DNA of 64,000 nt from Sphingomonas sp. PsM26 (GTDB taxonomy: Bacteria; Pseudomonadota; Alphaproteobacteria; Sphingomonadales; Sphingomonadaceae). The position numbers were made by a program, and so were the translations under genes. Positions 34,556-43,689 of this stretch are shown piece after piece (positions within the stretch are counted from its first letter, which is position 1; every line of letters begins with the position of its first letter). Below the pieces are notes generated by a model. It ran no database searches, was not told the DNA's origin, and was given only the letters and a program-made list of their open reading frames with translations. The stretch covers positions 39,136-103,135 of the forward strand of contig JARUXA010000019.1 in the NCBI GenBank assembly GCA_030433805.1, given 5' to 3'.

Positions 34556-36067
34556 ATGTTCGAGAGCCTGAGCGACCGTCTTGGCGGTGTGTTCGATCGG
34601 TTGCGGGGGCGCGGTGCGCTGACCGAGGCCGACGTGCGTGCGGCGATGCGCGAAGTCCGAGTCGCGTTGCTCGAGGCCGACGTCGCATTGCCGGTGGCGC
34701 GCGATTTCGTCGATCGCGCGACCGAGCAGGCGGTCGGCCAAAACGTGTTGCGCTCGATCACGCCGGGGCAGCAGGTCGTCAAGATCGTCAATGACGCGCT
34801 GGTCGAGATGCTGGGCGCGGAAGCGTCCGATCTGGAACTCGACGTCTCGCCGCCCGCGATCATCATGATGGTCGGCCTGCAGGGGTCGGGCAAGACGACG
34901 ACGACCGCCAAGATCGCGCTGCGCCTTGCCAAGCGGCAGGGCAAGAAGGTGCTGATGGCGTCCTTGGACGTCAACCGCCCGAACGCGCAGGAGCAGCTCG
35001 CCGTGCTCGGCACGCAGGCGGAGGTTTCGACCCTGCCGATCGTCGCGGGGCAGCAGCCGGTCGATATCGCGCGGCGCGCGGTGCAGGCGGCGAAGCTGCA
35101 GGGCTTCGACGTGCTGATGCTCGATACCGCGGGTCGTCTCCACGTCGATCAGGCGTTGATGGACGAGATGCGCGCGGTCGCCGAAGTGACTAAGCCAACC
35201 GAGATCCTGCTCGTCGTTGACTCGCTGACCGGGCAGGATGCGGTCAACGTCGCGCAGAACTTCTCGGATCAGGTGCCGCTGACCGGTGTCGTGCTGACCC
35301 GGATGGACGGCGATGCGCGCGGTGGTGCGGCACTGTCGATGCGCGCCGTCACCGGCAAGCCGATCAAGTTCGCCGGCATGGGCGAAAAGCTCGACGCGCT
35401 CGAGGCGTTCGATCCCAAGCGTGTCGCTGGCCGGATCCTCGGCATGGGCGACGTCGTCGGCCTCGTCGAGCGCGCGGCGGAAGCGATCCAGGTCGAGGAC
35501 GCCGAGAAGATGGCGGCCAAGCTCGCCAAGGGCGAGTTCGACCTCGACGATCTGCGCGCGCAGCTCGGGCAGATGCGCCGCATGGGTGGCCTTGGCGCGC
35601 TCGCGGGGATGATCCCCGGCATGGCCAAGGCCAAGCAGGCGATGGCCTCGGGCGCGATGGACGAGAAGATCCTCGTCCGCTTCGACGCGATGATCACGTC
35701 GATGACCCCCAAGGAGCGCCGCAAGCCCGAACTGCTCAACGCCAAGCGCAAGATCCGCGTCGCCAAGGGCTCCGGCACGACCGTGCAGGAGGTCAACAAG
35801 CTCCTGAAGATGCATCAGGAAATGGCGAACGCCATGAAGAAGATCAAAAAGATGGGCGGGCTGAAAGGCATGGCCAAGCTGTTTGGTGGTGGCGGCGGTG
35901 GCATGGGCGGGATGGGTGGTCCCGACGGTGGCGCGGGCGGCCTCGGTGGTCTCGGCGGGATCGACCCGTCCAAGATGTTCAGCGGCGGTGGCGGGGGCCT
36001 TCCCGGCCTCGGCGGCGGCCAGACGAAGCTCCCCCCGGGCTTCGAGAATTTGCTCAAGAAGAAGTGA
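34556..36067 (+). CDS. ffh: Signal recognition particle protein Ffh
   Basis: This 503-residue SRP GTPase has the N domain (MFESLSDRLGGVFDRLRGRGALTEADV), P-loop GLQGSGKTTTTAKIAL, DTAGRLHVDQALMDEM, TRMDGDARGGAALSM and the KPIKFAGMGEKLDALE closing loop. The methionine-rich M domain (GGLGALAGMIPGMAKAKQAM) follows. The C-terminal about 45 residues are unusually Gly/Met-rich (GGGGGMGGMGG), longer than in E. coli. ATG at 34556 is chosen by family alignment over the upstream frame. rpsP follows. Confidence 0.97.
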   Translation: MFESLSDRLGGVFDRLRGRGALTEADVRAAMREVRVALLEADVALPVARDFVDRATEQAVGQNVLRSITPGQQVVKIVNDALVEMLGAEASDLELDVSPPAIIMMVGLQGSGKTTTTAKIALRLAKRQGKKVLMASLDVNRPNAQEQLAVLGTQAEVSTLPIVAGQQPVDIARRAVQAAKLQGFDVLMLDTAGRLHVDQALMDEMRAVAEVTKPTEILLVVDSLTGQDAVNVAQNFSDQVPLTGVVLTRMDGDARGGAALSMRAVTGKPIKFAGMGEKLDALEAFDPKRVAGRILGMGDVVGLVERAAEAIQVEDAEKMAAKLAKGEFDLDDLRAQLGQMRRMGGLGALAGMIPGMAKAKQAMASGAMDEKILVRFDAMITSMTPKERRKPELLNAKRKIRVAKGSGTTVQEVNKLLKMHQEMANAMKKIKKMGGLKGMAKLFGGGGGGMGGMGGPDGGAGGLGGLGGIDPSKMFSGGGGGLPGLGGGQTKLPPGFENLLKKK

Positions 36068-36129
36068 TCGCCATGCGGCCTTGAGCCGCTGGCAAAACCA
36101 AAGACCGAAGAAGAAGGAAGTAACCTACA

Positions 36130-36597
36130 ATGGCAATCAGCATTCGTCTGTCGCGTGGCGGCTCCAAGAAGCGTCCGTACTATCGCATCGTCGTTGCCGA
36201 TGCGCGCAGCCCGCGCGACGGCAAGTTCATCGAGAAGCTCGGCACCTACAACCCGCTCCTCGCCAAGGACGACGAAAAGCGCATCGTGCTCGACGCCGAC
36301 CGCGCGAAGCATTGGCTGAGCGTCGGCGCGCAGCCGACCGATCGTGTCGCACGTTTCCTCGACGTTGCCGGCATTCGTGAGCGTGCGGCGCGCACCAACC
36401 CGAACAAGGGCAAGCCCGGCGAGAAGGCCACCGAGCGTGCGGAAGAGCGTGAGAAGAAGATCGCCGACGCCGAAGAGGCCAAGGCAGCAGCAGCGGCAGC
36501 CGCCGCTGAGGCAGCAGCAGCGCCTGCGCCTGCCGCCGAAGCGACCGACGATGCCGTCAACGAAGGCGAGAGCGCCTCGGCACCGGCAGAAGGCTGA
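36130..36597 (+). CDS. rpsP: 30S ribosomal protein S16 with long Ala/Glu-rich tail
   Basis: The N-terminal about 85 residues are canonical S16 (AISIRLSRGGSKKRPYYRIV, then GKFIEKLGTYNPL). The remaining 70 residues form a charged, alanine-rich extension (EEAKAAAAAAAAEAAAAPAPA), longer than the usual 80-residue protein but common in sphingomonads. The GGAAGTAACC ribosome site is well placed. The stop overlaps the rimM ATG (TGATG). Confidence 0.96.
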   Translation: MAISIRLSRGGSKKRPYYRIVVADARSPRDGKFIEKLGTYNPLLAKDDEKRIVLDADRAKHWLSVGAQPTDRVARFLDVAGIRERAARTNPNKGKPGEKATERAEEREKKIADAEEAKAAAAAAAAEAAAAPAPAAEATDDAVNEGESASAPAEG

Positions 36598-37073
36598 TGT
36601 CCGGCGACTCCCCCGTTACGCTCGCGGTCGTGATCGGCGCGCACGGCGTCACGGGGGAGGTGCGTCTCAAGGTCTTCACCGAGGACCTTAGGCAGTACAA
36701 GACGTTCAACGGCGGCGCACTGACCCTCAAGTCGGTGCGCCCCGGCAGCAACGGCGCGATCGCACGGATCGCCGAAGTCACCGACCGCAACGCCGCCGAG
36801 GCGATGCGCGGGACCGAACTGACCGTGCCGCGCTCGGCGCTCCCGCCTTTGGAAGAGGGCGAATATTATCATGCCGATCTGCTCGGCCTGCCGGCGGTAT
36901 CGCTGGAGGGTGAGGCGCTCGGCCATGTCGTCGCGATCGACGATTTCGGCGCGGGCGACGTGCTCGAGATCGAGCGCCCCGACAAGAAGCGCTTCATGAT
37001 CCCGATGAACGCCGAGGCGGTTCCCGAGTGGAACGGCGAGCGCGTTGTCGTGGACGGGGCGTTCATCGTCTGA
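36597..37073 (+). CDS. rimM: Ribosome maturation factor RimM
   Basis: The product is 158 residues. The RimM domain opens VTLAVVIGAHGVTGEVRLKVFTED, and a PRC-barrel (PLEEGEYYHADLLGLPAV, later VLEIERPDKKRFMIPMNAEAV) follows. RimM assists 30S 3' domain assembly by binding S19. Normally trmD and rplS come next; here a repeat and an oppositely oriented ABC transporter follow instead. Confidence 0.96.
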   Translation: MSGDSPVTLAVVIGAHGVTGEVRLKVFTEDLRQYKTFNGGALTLKSVRPGSNGAIARIAEVTDRNAAEAMRGTELTVPRSALPPLEEGEYYHADLLGLPAVSLEGEALGHVVAIDDFGAGDVLEIERPDKKRFMIPMNAEAVPEWNGERVVVDGAFIV

Positions 37074-37120
37074 ACCAAATGCGGGCGATCGGCGCGTAAG
37101 GCGCGGTAAAAGCCCTCCGT

Positions 37121-37205
37121 TCTCCTGCGAAAGCTGGAGTCCCGGGTTGCACGTGCCGTCCGCCGATGTTCTACTGGACCCTGGGTTCCTGCTTCCGCAG
37201 GAACA
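37121..37205. repeat. Inverted repeat doublet of a second type, after rimM
   Basis: The arms (TTCTCCTGCGAAAGCTGGAG... at 37121-37147 and GGTTCCTGCTTCCGCAGGAA at 37184-37203) are inverted and imperfect, each containing a small CCTGCG...GCAGG palindrome. It resembles REP-type elements but is different in sequence from family A. It occupies the junction where trmD would be expected. Confidence 0.75.
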
Positions 37206-37219
37206 CGGTGAGTCAGGAC

Positions 37220-39034
37220 TTACGCTGCTTCGTTGAACTGCAGGCTGGCAAGCCGCGCGTAGAGCCCGTTCTGGCCGATCAGCGCGCCGTGCGATCCCTG
37301 CTCGACGATCTGCCCATCACGCATCACGATGATCCGCTTCGCCGCACGCACGGTTGCGAGACGGTGCGCGATGACGAGCGTGGTGCGGTGATCCATCAAC
37401 CGTTCGAGCGCTTCCTGCACCAACCGTTCGCTCTCCGCATCCAGCGCACTGGTCGCCTCGTCGAGCAGCAGGATCGGTGCATCGCGCAGCAAAGCACGCG
37501 CGATCGCGACGCGCTGACGCTGCCCGCCGGACAGGCGTGCACCGCTTTCGCCAAGGAACGTGTCGAGCCCTTCGGGGAGCTTGCGCAGGAATTCGGCGGC
37601 GTTGGCGGCCTCGGCAGCGGCCCACAGTTCGTCGTCGTGCGCGCTCCAGCGACCGTAGCGCAGATTGTCGCGCGCGGTCGCGCCGAAAATCACGGTTTCC
37701 TGCGGCACCATCGCGATGCGCGCGCGGACTTCGGCAGGGTCGGCGTCGCGCAGGTCGACGCCGTCGATCCGCACCGCGCCCGCATCGGGATCGTAGAAGC
37801 GCTGGATCAGCTGGAACAGCGTGGTCTTGCCTGCTCCCGAAGGGCCGACGATCGCCACGGTCTCTCCGCTCGCAATGTCGAGCGAGAAGTCGTGCAACGC
37901 AGCGACGTCCTGCCGGGTGGGATAGCGGAACTCGACGTGATCGAACGTCAGCGTCCCGCGCGCCGGGGTCGGCAGCACCGCGGGTGCCGTTGGCGCGGCG
38001 ATCTCGGGTTCCTCGTTGAGCAGTTCGGCAAGCCGCTCGGCGGCACCCGAGGCGCGCAGCAGGTCGCCGTAGACTTCGGTCAGCGCGCCGAACGCGCCCG
38101 TCACCAACCCCGCCGTGAAGATGAACGCGGTCAGCGCACCACCCGTGAGCCGACCGGCGGACACGTCCGCAAGCGTCGTCCACATCAGCAGCGTCACCGC
38201 GCCGAAGATCAGCCCGATCACCAGCGCGGTCATGACCGCGCGGATGCGGATCCGCCGTTTGGCGGCGGCGAAGCTGCGCTCTACGGCGCCGGCGAATCGT
38301 TCGGTTTCGCGCTGTTCCTGGCCGAACGCCTGGACGATCTTCATCGCGCCGAACGTCTCAACCGCCATCGCGCCGATATCGGCAATACGATCCTGGCTGG
38401 AGCGAGAATAGGCCTGGACGCGGCGCCCGAGCAACACGATCGGCAAGACCATCACCGGGATACCGAGGAGCAGCAGCCCGGCGAGCTTGGGGGCCAGCGC
38501 GAACAGCGAGATAATCCCGCCAATGCCGGTAATGACGTTGCGCAAAGCGACCGAGACGGTGGTGCCGACGGCGTTCTCGATCTGCGCGGTGTCGGAGGTC
38601 AGACGCGACGCAACTTCGGAGGGGCGGTTCTCCTCAAACCAGCGCGGCGCGAGCCGGAGCAGGTTCGCCTGCACCGCCGTGCGAATGTCCGCGACGGTGC
38701 GCTCGCCCAGCCACGACACGAAGTAGAAGCGGACCGCGGTGGCGATCGCCAGCACGGCGACGAGCCCGAACAGTCCGTAGAAGACGCGATCGATATGCTC
38801 TGCGCTGCCGCCGGTACTGAAGCCACGGTCGATCACCGACTTGAAGGTCCACGGAATATAGAGCGTGGTCGCTGACGTCGTCAGCAACGCGAGCAGCGCG
38901 ATCGACAGTTGAGCCGGATACCGCGAGCCATAGTGCCAGATCATCAGCAGATTGCTGAGCTTCCGCCGGCTGGGTGGGCTGGTGTCGCTTGCCGTGAGGC
39001 TGGGCGGGGTAGCGGCTTGGACGGGGTCTGCCAT
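37220..39034 (-). CDS. ABC exporter (fused permease and ATPase), MsbA/LipidA-exporter type
   Basis: This 604-residue half-transporter has six N-terminal membrane helices (about residues 38-320). Its nucleotide-binding domain carries Walker A GPSGAGKTTLFQLI, signature LSGGQRQRVAIARALL and Walker B ILLLDEATSALDAES, followed by the switch histidine in LVIAHRLATV. Homodimeric exporters of this type move lipids, drugs or peptides; the substrate is not deducible. The Q-loop (MVPQETVIFGATARDN) is intact. Confidence 0.94.
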   Translation of the reverse strand: MADPVQAATPPSLTASDTSPPSRRKLSNLLMIWHYGSRYPAQLSIALLALLTTSATTLYIPWTFKSVIDRGFSTGGSAEHIDRVFYGLFGLVAVLAIATAVRFYFVSWLGERTVADIRTAVQANLLRLAPRWFEENRPSEVASRLTSDTAQIENAVGTTVSVALRNVITGIGGIISLFALAPKLAGLLLLGIPVMVLPIVLLGRRVQAYSRSSQDRIADIGAMAVETFGAMKIVQAFGQEQRETERFAGAVERSFAAAKRRIRIRAVMTALVIGLIFGAVTLLMWTTLADVSAGRLTGGALTAFIFTAGLVTGAFGALTEVYGDLLRASGAAERLAELLNEEPEIAAPTAPAVLPTPARGTLTFDHVEFRYPTRQDVAALHDFSLDIASGETVAIVGPSGAGKTTLFQLIQRFYDPDAGAVRIDGVDLRDADPAEVRARIAMVPQETVIFGATARDNLRYGRWSAHDDELWAAAEAANAAEFLRKLPEGLDTFLGESGARLSGGQRQRVAIARALLRDAPILLLDEATSALDAESERLVQEALERLMDHRTTLVIAHRLATVRAAKRIIVMRDGQIVEQGSHGALIGQNGLYARLASLQFNEAA

Positions 39035-39186
39035 GCCGAACGCCTAGCAGGGACGGGCAGGCGCCTCAATCGGGCGCGCATCGTATTCCGTGGTCGCGCG
39101 TATAAGCCATATGCATCAGGCGTCCGTTCGTCGCACGGCCGCATATGATGATAGAATCGTAAGCCCGGTATGCTAGAAGGCCGCCC

Positions 39187-40404
39187 ATGCTGTACAATGC
39201 CTATGAAATCCAGAAATCCATGCTCGCCGGGGCGAGCGCGATGGCCGACTTCAGTGCTGGCTGGCTGAGCAACCCGTCCAACCCGTTCGCCTATTTCGGC
39301 GGCGGCGCGGTGATGGGATCGGCGCTCGAGGTGTTCGCGCACGCGGCCGCACCGCGTGGCAAGCCCGAGTTCGGGCTCGATACGACGCAAATCGACGGCG
39401 CGACCGTTGCAGTCCGCGAAGAGATCATCGCGCGCAAGCCGTTCGGCCAGCTCAAGCGGTTCGTCCGTGAAGGCGTCGAGACAGGCCCGAAGCTGTTGAT
39501 CGTCGCGCCGATGTCGGGGCATTACGCCACGCTGCTGCGCGGCACGGTCGAGCGGATGCTCCCGGTGGCGGACGTGTACATCACCGACTGGCGTGATGCG
39601 AAGCTGGTGCCGCTGTCTGACGGCAAGTTTGATCTGGACGATTACATCGATTATCTGATCGAGTTTCTCGAGGCGATCGGGCCGGGTGCGCACATGCTGG
39701 CGGTGTGCCAGCCTTCGGTGCCCTGCTACGCCGCCGCCTGCGTGATGAGCGCGGACAAGAACCCGTGCCGTCCCAAGACGCTGACGATGATGGGTGGGCC
39801 GGTCGACACGCGCGAAGCGCCGACGTCGGTCAACACGCTCGCCACCGAACGCCCGCACAGCTGGTTCAGCCAGAACGTCATTGCGACGATTCCCGCGATG
39901 CATCCGGGTGCGGGCCGCAAGGTGTATCCGGGGTTCTTGCAGCTGGCCGGCTTCATGTCGATGAACCTCGGCAGCCACATGATGTCGCATTACGAGATGT
40001 TCAAACATCTGGTGGAGGGCGCGGATCTCGAAGCCGACGCGACCAAGCGCTTCTACGAGGAATATCGCTCGGTCTGCGACATGACCGCGGAATTCTATCT
40101 CCAGACGATCGACGTGGTGTTCCAGGACCATTCGCTCCCCAAGGGCACGATGCTCCACCGCGGTCGCCCGGTCGATCCGGGCGCGATCACCGACATCGCG
40201 ATCCTCGCGATCGAGGGCGAGAAGGACGATATTTCGGGGCTCGGGCAGACGCGGGCGGCATTGACGATCGCGAGCAACCTGCCGGACGAGAAGAAGCGTT
40301 ATTACATGGCCGAGGGCGCGGGCCATTACGGCATCTTCAACGGCTCGAAGTGGCGCAACAAGGTTGCGCCAGTTGTTGAGGAATGGATGAAGGCGCACGG
40401 CTGA
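39187..40404 (+). CDS. phaZ: Intracellular polyhydroxyalkanoate (PHB) depolymerase
   Basis: This 405-residue protein begins MLYNAYEIQKSMLAGASAMADF, the typical intracellular PHB depolymerase opening. The alpha/beta-hydrolase nucleophile region is MLAVCQPSVPCYAA with a cysteine nucleophile, as in Cupriavidus-type enzymes. The family block TLTMMGGPVDTREAPTSVN and closing EGAGHYGIFNGSKWRNKVAP are present. It would mobilise stored PHB granules. Thiolase and MaoC genes for acyl-CoA metabolism lie a few kb away. Confidence 0.93.
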   Translation: MLYNAYEIQKSMLAGASAMADFSAGWLSNPSNPFAYFGGGAVMGSALEVFAHAAAPRGKPEFGLDTTQIDGATVAVREEIIARKPFGQLKRFVREGVETGPKLLIVAPMSGHYATLLRGTVERMLPVADVYITDWRDAKLVPLSDGKFDLDDYIDYLIEFLEAIGPGAHMLAVCQPSVPCYAAACVMSADKNPCRPKTLTMMGGPVDTREAPTSVNTLATERPHSWFSQNVIATIPAMHPGAGRKVYPGFLQLAGFMSMNLGSHMMSHYEMFKHLVEGADLEADATKRFYEEYRSVCDMTAEFYLQTIDVVFQDHSLPKGTMLHRGRPVDPGAITDIAILAIEGEKDDISGLGQTRAALTIASNLPDEKKRYYMAEGAGHYGIFNGSKWRNKVAPVVEEWMKAHG

Positions 40405-40550
40405 GGCGATTTGGCACGCTACCGTTACGCGGTTCGTGCCCTTGAACGTGTTTCAACGGTCGTCGCGGTGCGAGTCCGACCTGCGCTTTTGGGCAGTGCA
40501 CGCAAAGCTTGAGAAGATGATGCTGGGGTAGCGGCGTCGGTCCTCTCTCC

Positions 40551-40655
40551 CTTCCCCGGCGAAGGCCGGGGCCCAGTAGCGAAACGTTTGAAGTCGACGC
40601 GCTCATCTCCGCTACCTAGACTTCCTCGCCTGGGCCCCGGCCTTCGCCGGGGAAG
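40551..40655. repeat. Palindromic repeat doublet, family A, copy 6
   Basis: Left arm 40551-40580, right arm 40628-40655, inverted; the right arm has CTGGG rather than CTACTGGG. It lies between the convergent phaZ gene and the pyridoxamine-oxidase-like gene. The rest of the 340-bp gap holds the hairpin at 40698-40724. Confidence 0.93.
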
Positions 40656-40697
40656 TGCACTATTAGGCATGGTGCACCCGTCGAGATCGGTTTTCGC

Positions 40698-40724
40698 TGG
40701 ATCCCGGTCTGCTGCCGGGATCCA
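40698..40724. terminator. Hairpin near the end of the pyridoxamine-oxidase-like gene
   Basis: A perfect 10-bp stem TGGATCCCGG / CCGGGATCCA with a 7-base loop lies 22 bp beyond the stop of the minus-strand gene at 40747. It resembles common palindromic units and could serve as terminator; no T-run on the minus strand. Confidence 0.5.
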
Positions 40725-40746
40725 ACGAGGTCAAATAAAATACCGG

Positions 40747-41226
40747 TTAAGCGGCGGTCGTGCTGACCTTGGCGTGGCTGCTGCTCTCGTCCGCGGTGAT
40801 CGTGCCGCCGAACAGCATCTTGACGCGACCGGTCAGTGAAATGTCGGTTTCCCACAATTCGGCGCTGTCGATGTCCATCCGCAGCAGCGCGAGATTGGGG
40901 TCTTCCTTGCCATCGGGGAACCATGCCTCGACCTGCTTGCTCCACAGCTTGTCGATCATGGCCTTGTCGTTGTCCTGCCGGATCGTGCCGGCCATGCAGG
41001 CGAAGTAGTCATGCCCCTTGGACACGAACTGCGCCATCACCTTGCCGCCGTCAGCGAGGCGATTGTCCTTGCCCGTAAAGAAGAACAAAGTGTCGACCAG
41101 ATCCTTGTCGAGCTGCGCCATCAGCGGCTCGCTGTGCGACGATCCGTCGGCCTTGCCCACCATGAGGTAGGGGCTGTCGGCCATCTTCTTCCACAGCGTC
41201 TGTTTGATTTCGTGGGCGTCGGCCAT
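40747..41226 (-). CDS. Pyridoxamine 5'-phosphate oxidase-family / general stress protein
   Basis: This 159-residue split-barrel flavin-binding-type protein opens MADAHEIKQTLWKKMADSPYLMVGKAD, matching the general stress protein 26 group, which binds FMN or FAD. Later DTLFFFTGKDNRLADGGKVMAQFVSKGHDYFACMAG is typical. The specific reaction is unknown. AGGAGAACCCC precedes the ATG. A longer upstream frame is not supported. Confidence 0.87.
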   Translation of the reverse strand: MADAHEIKQTLWKKMADSPYLMVGKADGSSHSEPLMAQLDKDLVDTLFFFTGKDNRLADGGKVMAQFVSKGHDYFACMAGTIRQDNDKAMIDKLWSKQVEAWFPDGKEDPNLALLRMDIDSAELWETDISLTGRVKMLFGGTITADESSSHAKVSTTAA

Positions 41227-41335
41227 TGGGGTTCTCCTGATTTGGTAAAGGGAGAACCGCGAACCGCGAAGTTGGTTGCGGACGAACCGCCAACCGGCCC
41301 GCTGCACCCGATGATCGGATGCAGCGGGGAAGGGG

Positions 41336-42514
41336 TCAGAGGACTTCGAACAACCCAGCGGCACCCTGGCCGCCGCCGATGCACATCGTCACGACGACGT
41401 ACTTCGCGCCACGGCGCTTGCCCTCGATCAGCGCATGGCCGGTCGCGCGCGCGCCGGTCATGCCGTACGGGTGACCGATCGAAATCGCGCCGCCCGAGAC
41501 GTTGAGCAGCTCATCCGGAATGCCGAGCTTGTCGCGGCAGTACAGTACCTGCACAGCGAACGCCTCGTTGAGCTCCCACATGCCGATGTCGTCCATCTTG
41601 AGGTTGAAGCGCTCGAGCAGCTTGGGGATCGCGAAGACCGGGCCGATGCCCATCTCGTCGGGCTCGGTTCCAGCCACCGCCATGCCGACATAACGGCCAA
41701 GCGGGGTGAGGCCGCGCTTCGAGGCGAGCGACTCTTCCATCAGCACCGAAGCGGACGAGCCGTCCGACAACTGGCTGGCGTTGCCCGCGGTCACGTTCAT
41801 CCCCGGACCCATGACGGGCTGGAGCGACTGGAGGCCTTCGAGCGTCGTCTCGGGGCGGTTGCCTTCGTCCTTGGAGAGCGTGATCTCCTTGTGCGTGACT
41901 TCCTTGGTTTCCTTGTTCGTCACCGCCATCATCGCGGTGACGGGGACGATCTCCTGGTCGTAATAGCCCGCTGCCTGTGCGGCAGCCGTACGCTGTTGCG
42001 ACTTGAGCGCATACTCATCGCAAGCCTCGCGGCTGATGTTGTAGCGCTTGGCAACGACTTCCGCCGTGCCGAGCATCGCCATGTACACGTCCTTGTGCAT
42101 CGCGATCAGCTCGGGGTCGGGCGCGAGCCGCATCTGCGGAGTCTGGACGAGGCTGATGCTCTCGACACCGCCGCCGATGGTGACGTCCATATTGTCGGTG
42201 ATGATCTGCTTGGCGGCAGTGGCGATCGCCATCAGGCCGCTCGCGCACTGGCGGTCGACCGACATGCCCGGCACGGTGACGGGGAGACCGGCGCGCAGCA
42301 GCGAGGTGCGCGCGATGTTGCCGGCCTGGTGGCCCTGTTGAAGCGCGCAGCCGAAGACGACGTCGTCGACCATCCCGCCGTCGATCCCGGCGCGCTCGAC
42401 GGCGGCCTTGATCGCGTGGCTGGCGAGGGTCGGGGCAGGGGTGTTGTTGAACGCGCCGCGATAGGCGCGGCCGATCGGGGTGCGGGCGGTGGAAACGATG
42501 ACGGCTGAACGCAT
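41336..42514 (-). CDS. Thiolase family acetyl-CoA acyltransferase
   Basis: This 392-residue thiolase has an active-site Cys in MSVDRQCASGLMAIATAAK (about residue 90), and the catalytic His and Cys in GGAISIGHPYGMTGAR and VTMCIGGGQGAAGLFEVL. It condenses or cleaves acyl-CoA. The direction (beta-oxidation or acetoacetyl-CoA synthesis) is not decidable; a MaoC hydratase upstream on the same strand and phaZ nearby suggest acyl-CoA or PHB metabolism. Confidence 0.93.
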   Translation of the reverse strand: MRSAVIVSTARTPIGRAYRGAFNNTPAPTLASHAIKAAVERAGIDGGMVDDVVFGCALQQGHQAGNIARTSLLRAGLPVTVPGMSVDRQCASGLMAIATAAKQIITDNMDVTIGGGVESISLVQTPQMRLAPDPELIAMHKDVYMAMLGTAEVVAKRYNISREACDEYALKSQQRTAAAQAAGYYDQEIVPVTAMMAVTNKETKEVTHKEITLSKDEGNRPETTLEGLQSLQPVMGPGMNVTAGNASQLSDGSSASVLMEESLASKRGLTPLGRYVGMAVAGTEPDEMGIGPVFAIPKLLERFNLKMDDIGMWELNEAFAVQVLYCRDKLGIPDELLNVSGGAISIGHPYGMTGARATGHALIEGKRRGAKYVVVTMCIGGGQGAAGLFEVL

Positions 42515-42532
42515 CGGGCTTCTCCTCTTCTT

Positions 42533-42867
42533 AAAGCCCCTCCCCTTCAGGGGAGGGGTTGGGGTGGGGACGTGGGATGAAGGCAGCCGGTGTGTTCGCG
42601 GCCCGGGGGGGGGGGGGGGCCCCCCCCCCCCCCCCCCCCCGCGCGGGGGGGGGGCGGGGGCTATGGGGAGTCGCAGGCACCCCTCGCCCCGGCGGGGCCG
42701 GGGGGCGGGGGTCGCCGCCCCGCCCCTCCCCCCCCGGCCCCGCCACAACCTACACCCCCCCCCCCTCGGGGGGGGGGGGGGGCGCCCCCCCCGTGGGATG
42801 AAGGCAGCCGGTGTGTTCGCGGCCCGGCCCCACCCCAACCCCTCCCCCGAGGGGGAGGGGCTTTTAA
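42533..42867. repeat. Repeat family B copy 1 containing G/C homopolymer junk
   Basis: The outer parts are inverted arms of a second repeat family: 42533-42571 (AGCCCCTCCCCTTCAGGGG and on) and 42826-42867. Between them a 35-bp segment beginning GTGGGATGAAGGCAGCCGG occurs twice (42572 and 42793), flanking roughly 185 bp of G and C homopolymers. The inner part looks like an assembly or sequencing artefact in a hard-to-read hairpin. Confidence 0.7.
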
Positions 42868-42870
42868 GGT

Positions 42871-43329
42871 TCAAACGAAGATTTGCGACATCCACTCCGC
42901 GATCATCGCGGGCTTTTGCTCGCCTTCGATCTCGACCGTGAATTCGTTGGTCTGCTGCCACTGTCCGGGGCGCTTCTCGATCAGCTCGAGCAGCTTGAAC
43001 CGCCCGCGCACGCGCTTGCCGGAGCGGACCGGCTGGAGGAAGCGGACTTTGTTGCCGCCGTAATTGATCCCCATCTTGACGCCCTCGATCTGGACCGCGT
43101 CGATGATCTTGGAGGACAGCAGCGGCATCAGCGACAGCGTGAGGAAGCCATGCGCGATCGTTCCGCCGAACGGCGTCATCGCCGCCATCTGCGGATTGAC
43201 GTGGATGAACTGATGGTCGCCCGTGGCGTCGGCGAACTTGTCGATCATCTCCTGGCTCACCTCGACCCAGTCGGACACCTGTTCGCTGCCGATACGGGTC
43301 GCCAGTTCCTGGATGGTTATCGTCGTCAC
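42871..43329 (-). CDS. MaoC family dehydratase
   Basis: This 152-residue hot-dog-fold (R)-hydratase-type protein has the conserved FADATGDHQFIHVNP motif with its catalytic Asp-His pair, and FGGTIAHGFLTLSLMPLL. These enzymes hydrate enoyl-CoA to (R)-3-hydroxyacyl-CoA, linking beta-oxidation to PHA synthesis. Start is GTG at 43329, with AGGGGAATGCC as ribosome site; no ATG in frame fits. Confidence 0.9.
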   Translation of the reverse strand: MTTITIQELATRIGSEQVSDWVEVSQEMIDKFADATGDHQFIHVNPQMAAMTPFGGTIAHGFLTLSLMPLLSSKIIDAVQIEGVKMGINYGGNKVRFLQPVRSGKRVRGRFKLLELIEKRPGQWQQTNEFTVEIEGEQKPAMIAEWMSQIFV

Positions 43330-43689
43330 GGCATTCCCCTGAAAGCGGCACCTTGGTGCGGTATCGAGCGGGAGATGGCACCAGCCGACACGTCATGCAA
43401 GCATCGTGGAAACCCGCAACCGGAAGGATACGCACGCCGTAGCGTTAATCGGCGGAAATCGAGCGGCGAGTCGACCAAAGGGCGCGGACCCGATGTTCGA
43501 AAACCGCGTATTGCGATGATTCGGAAAATACGTAGGGTGGTGAAGAAATACCTAAATCTGACCCTATTTCGACGAAGGAATGTCACAGAAAATAGTCAAT
43601 AGGAATGAAACCCTTCTTTAGACGGATGGCGTCCGTGACGGATCGCTGCATAGCCCCTCCTACATTCTTCCAACAAACGTTTGCAGATC
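43330..43689. other. Intergenic region between MaoC and a GAF protein
   Basis: These 360 bp lie between divergent genes. The stretch 43540-43620 is comparatively AT-rich. No convincing ORF, hairpin or repeat was found; it probably holds both promoters. Confidence 0.4.

Noticed and set aside
42560..42830. CDS in the homopolymer region (Gly/Pro-rich ORFs)
   Set aside because: Products of G and C runs; sequence is probably artefactual.
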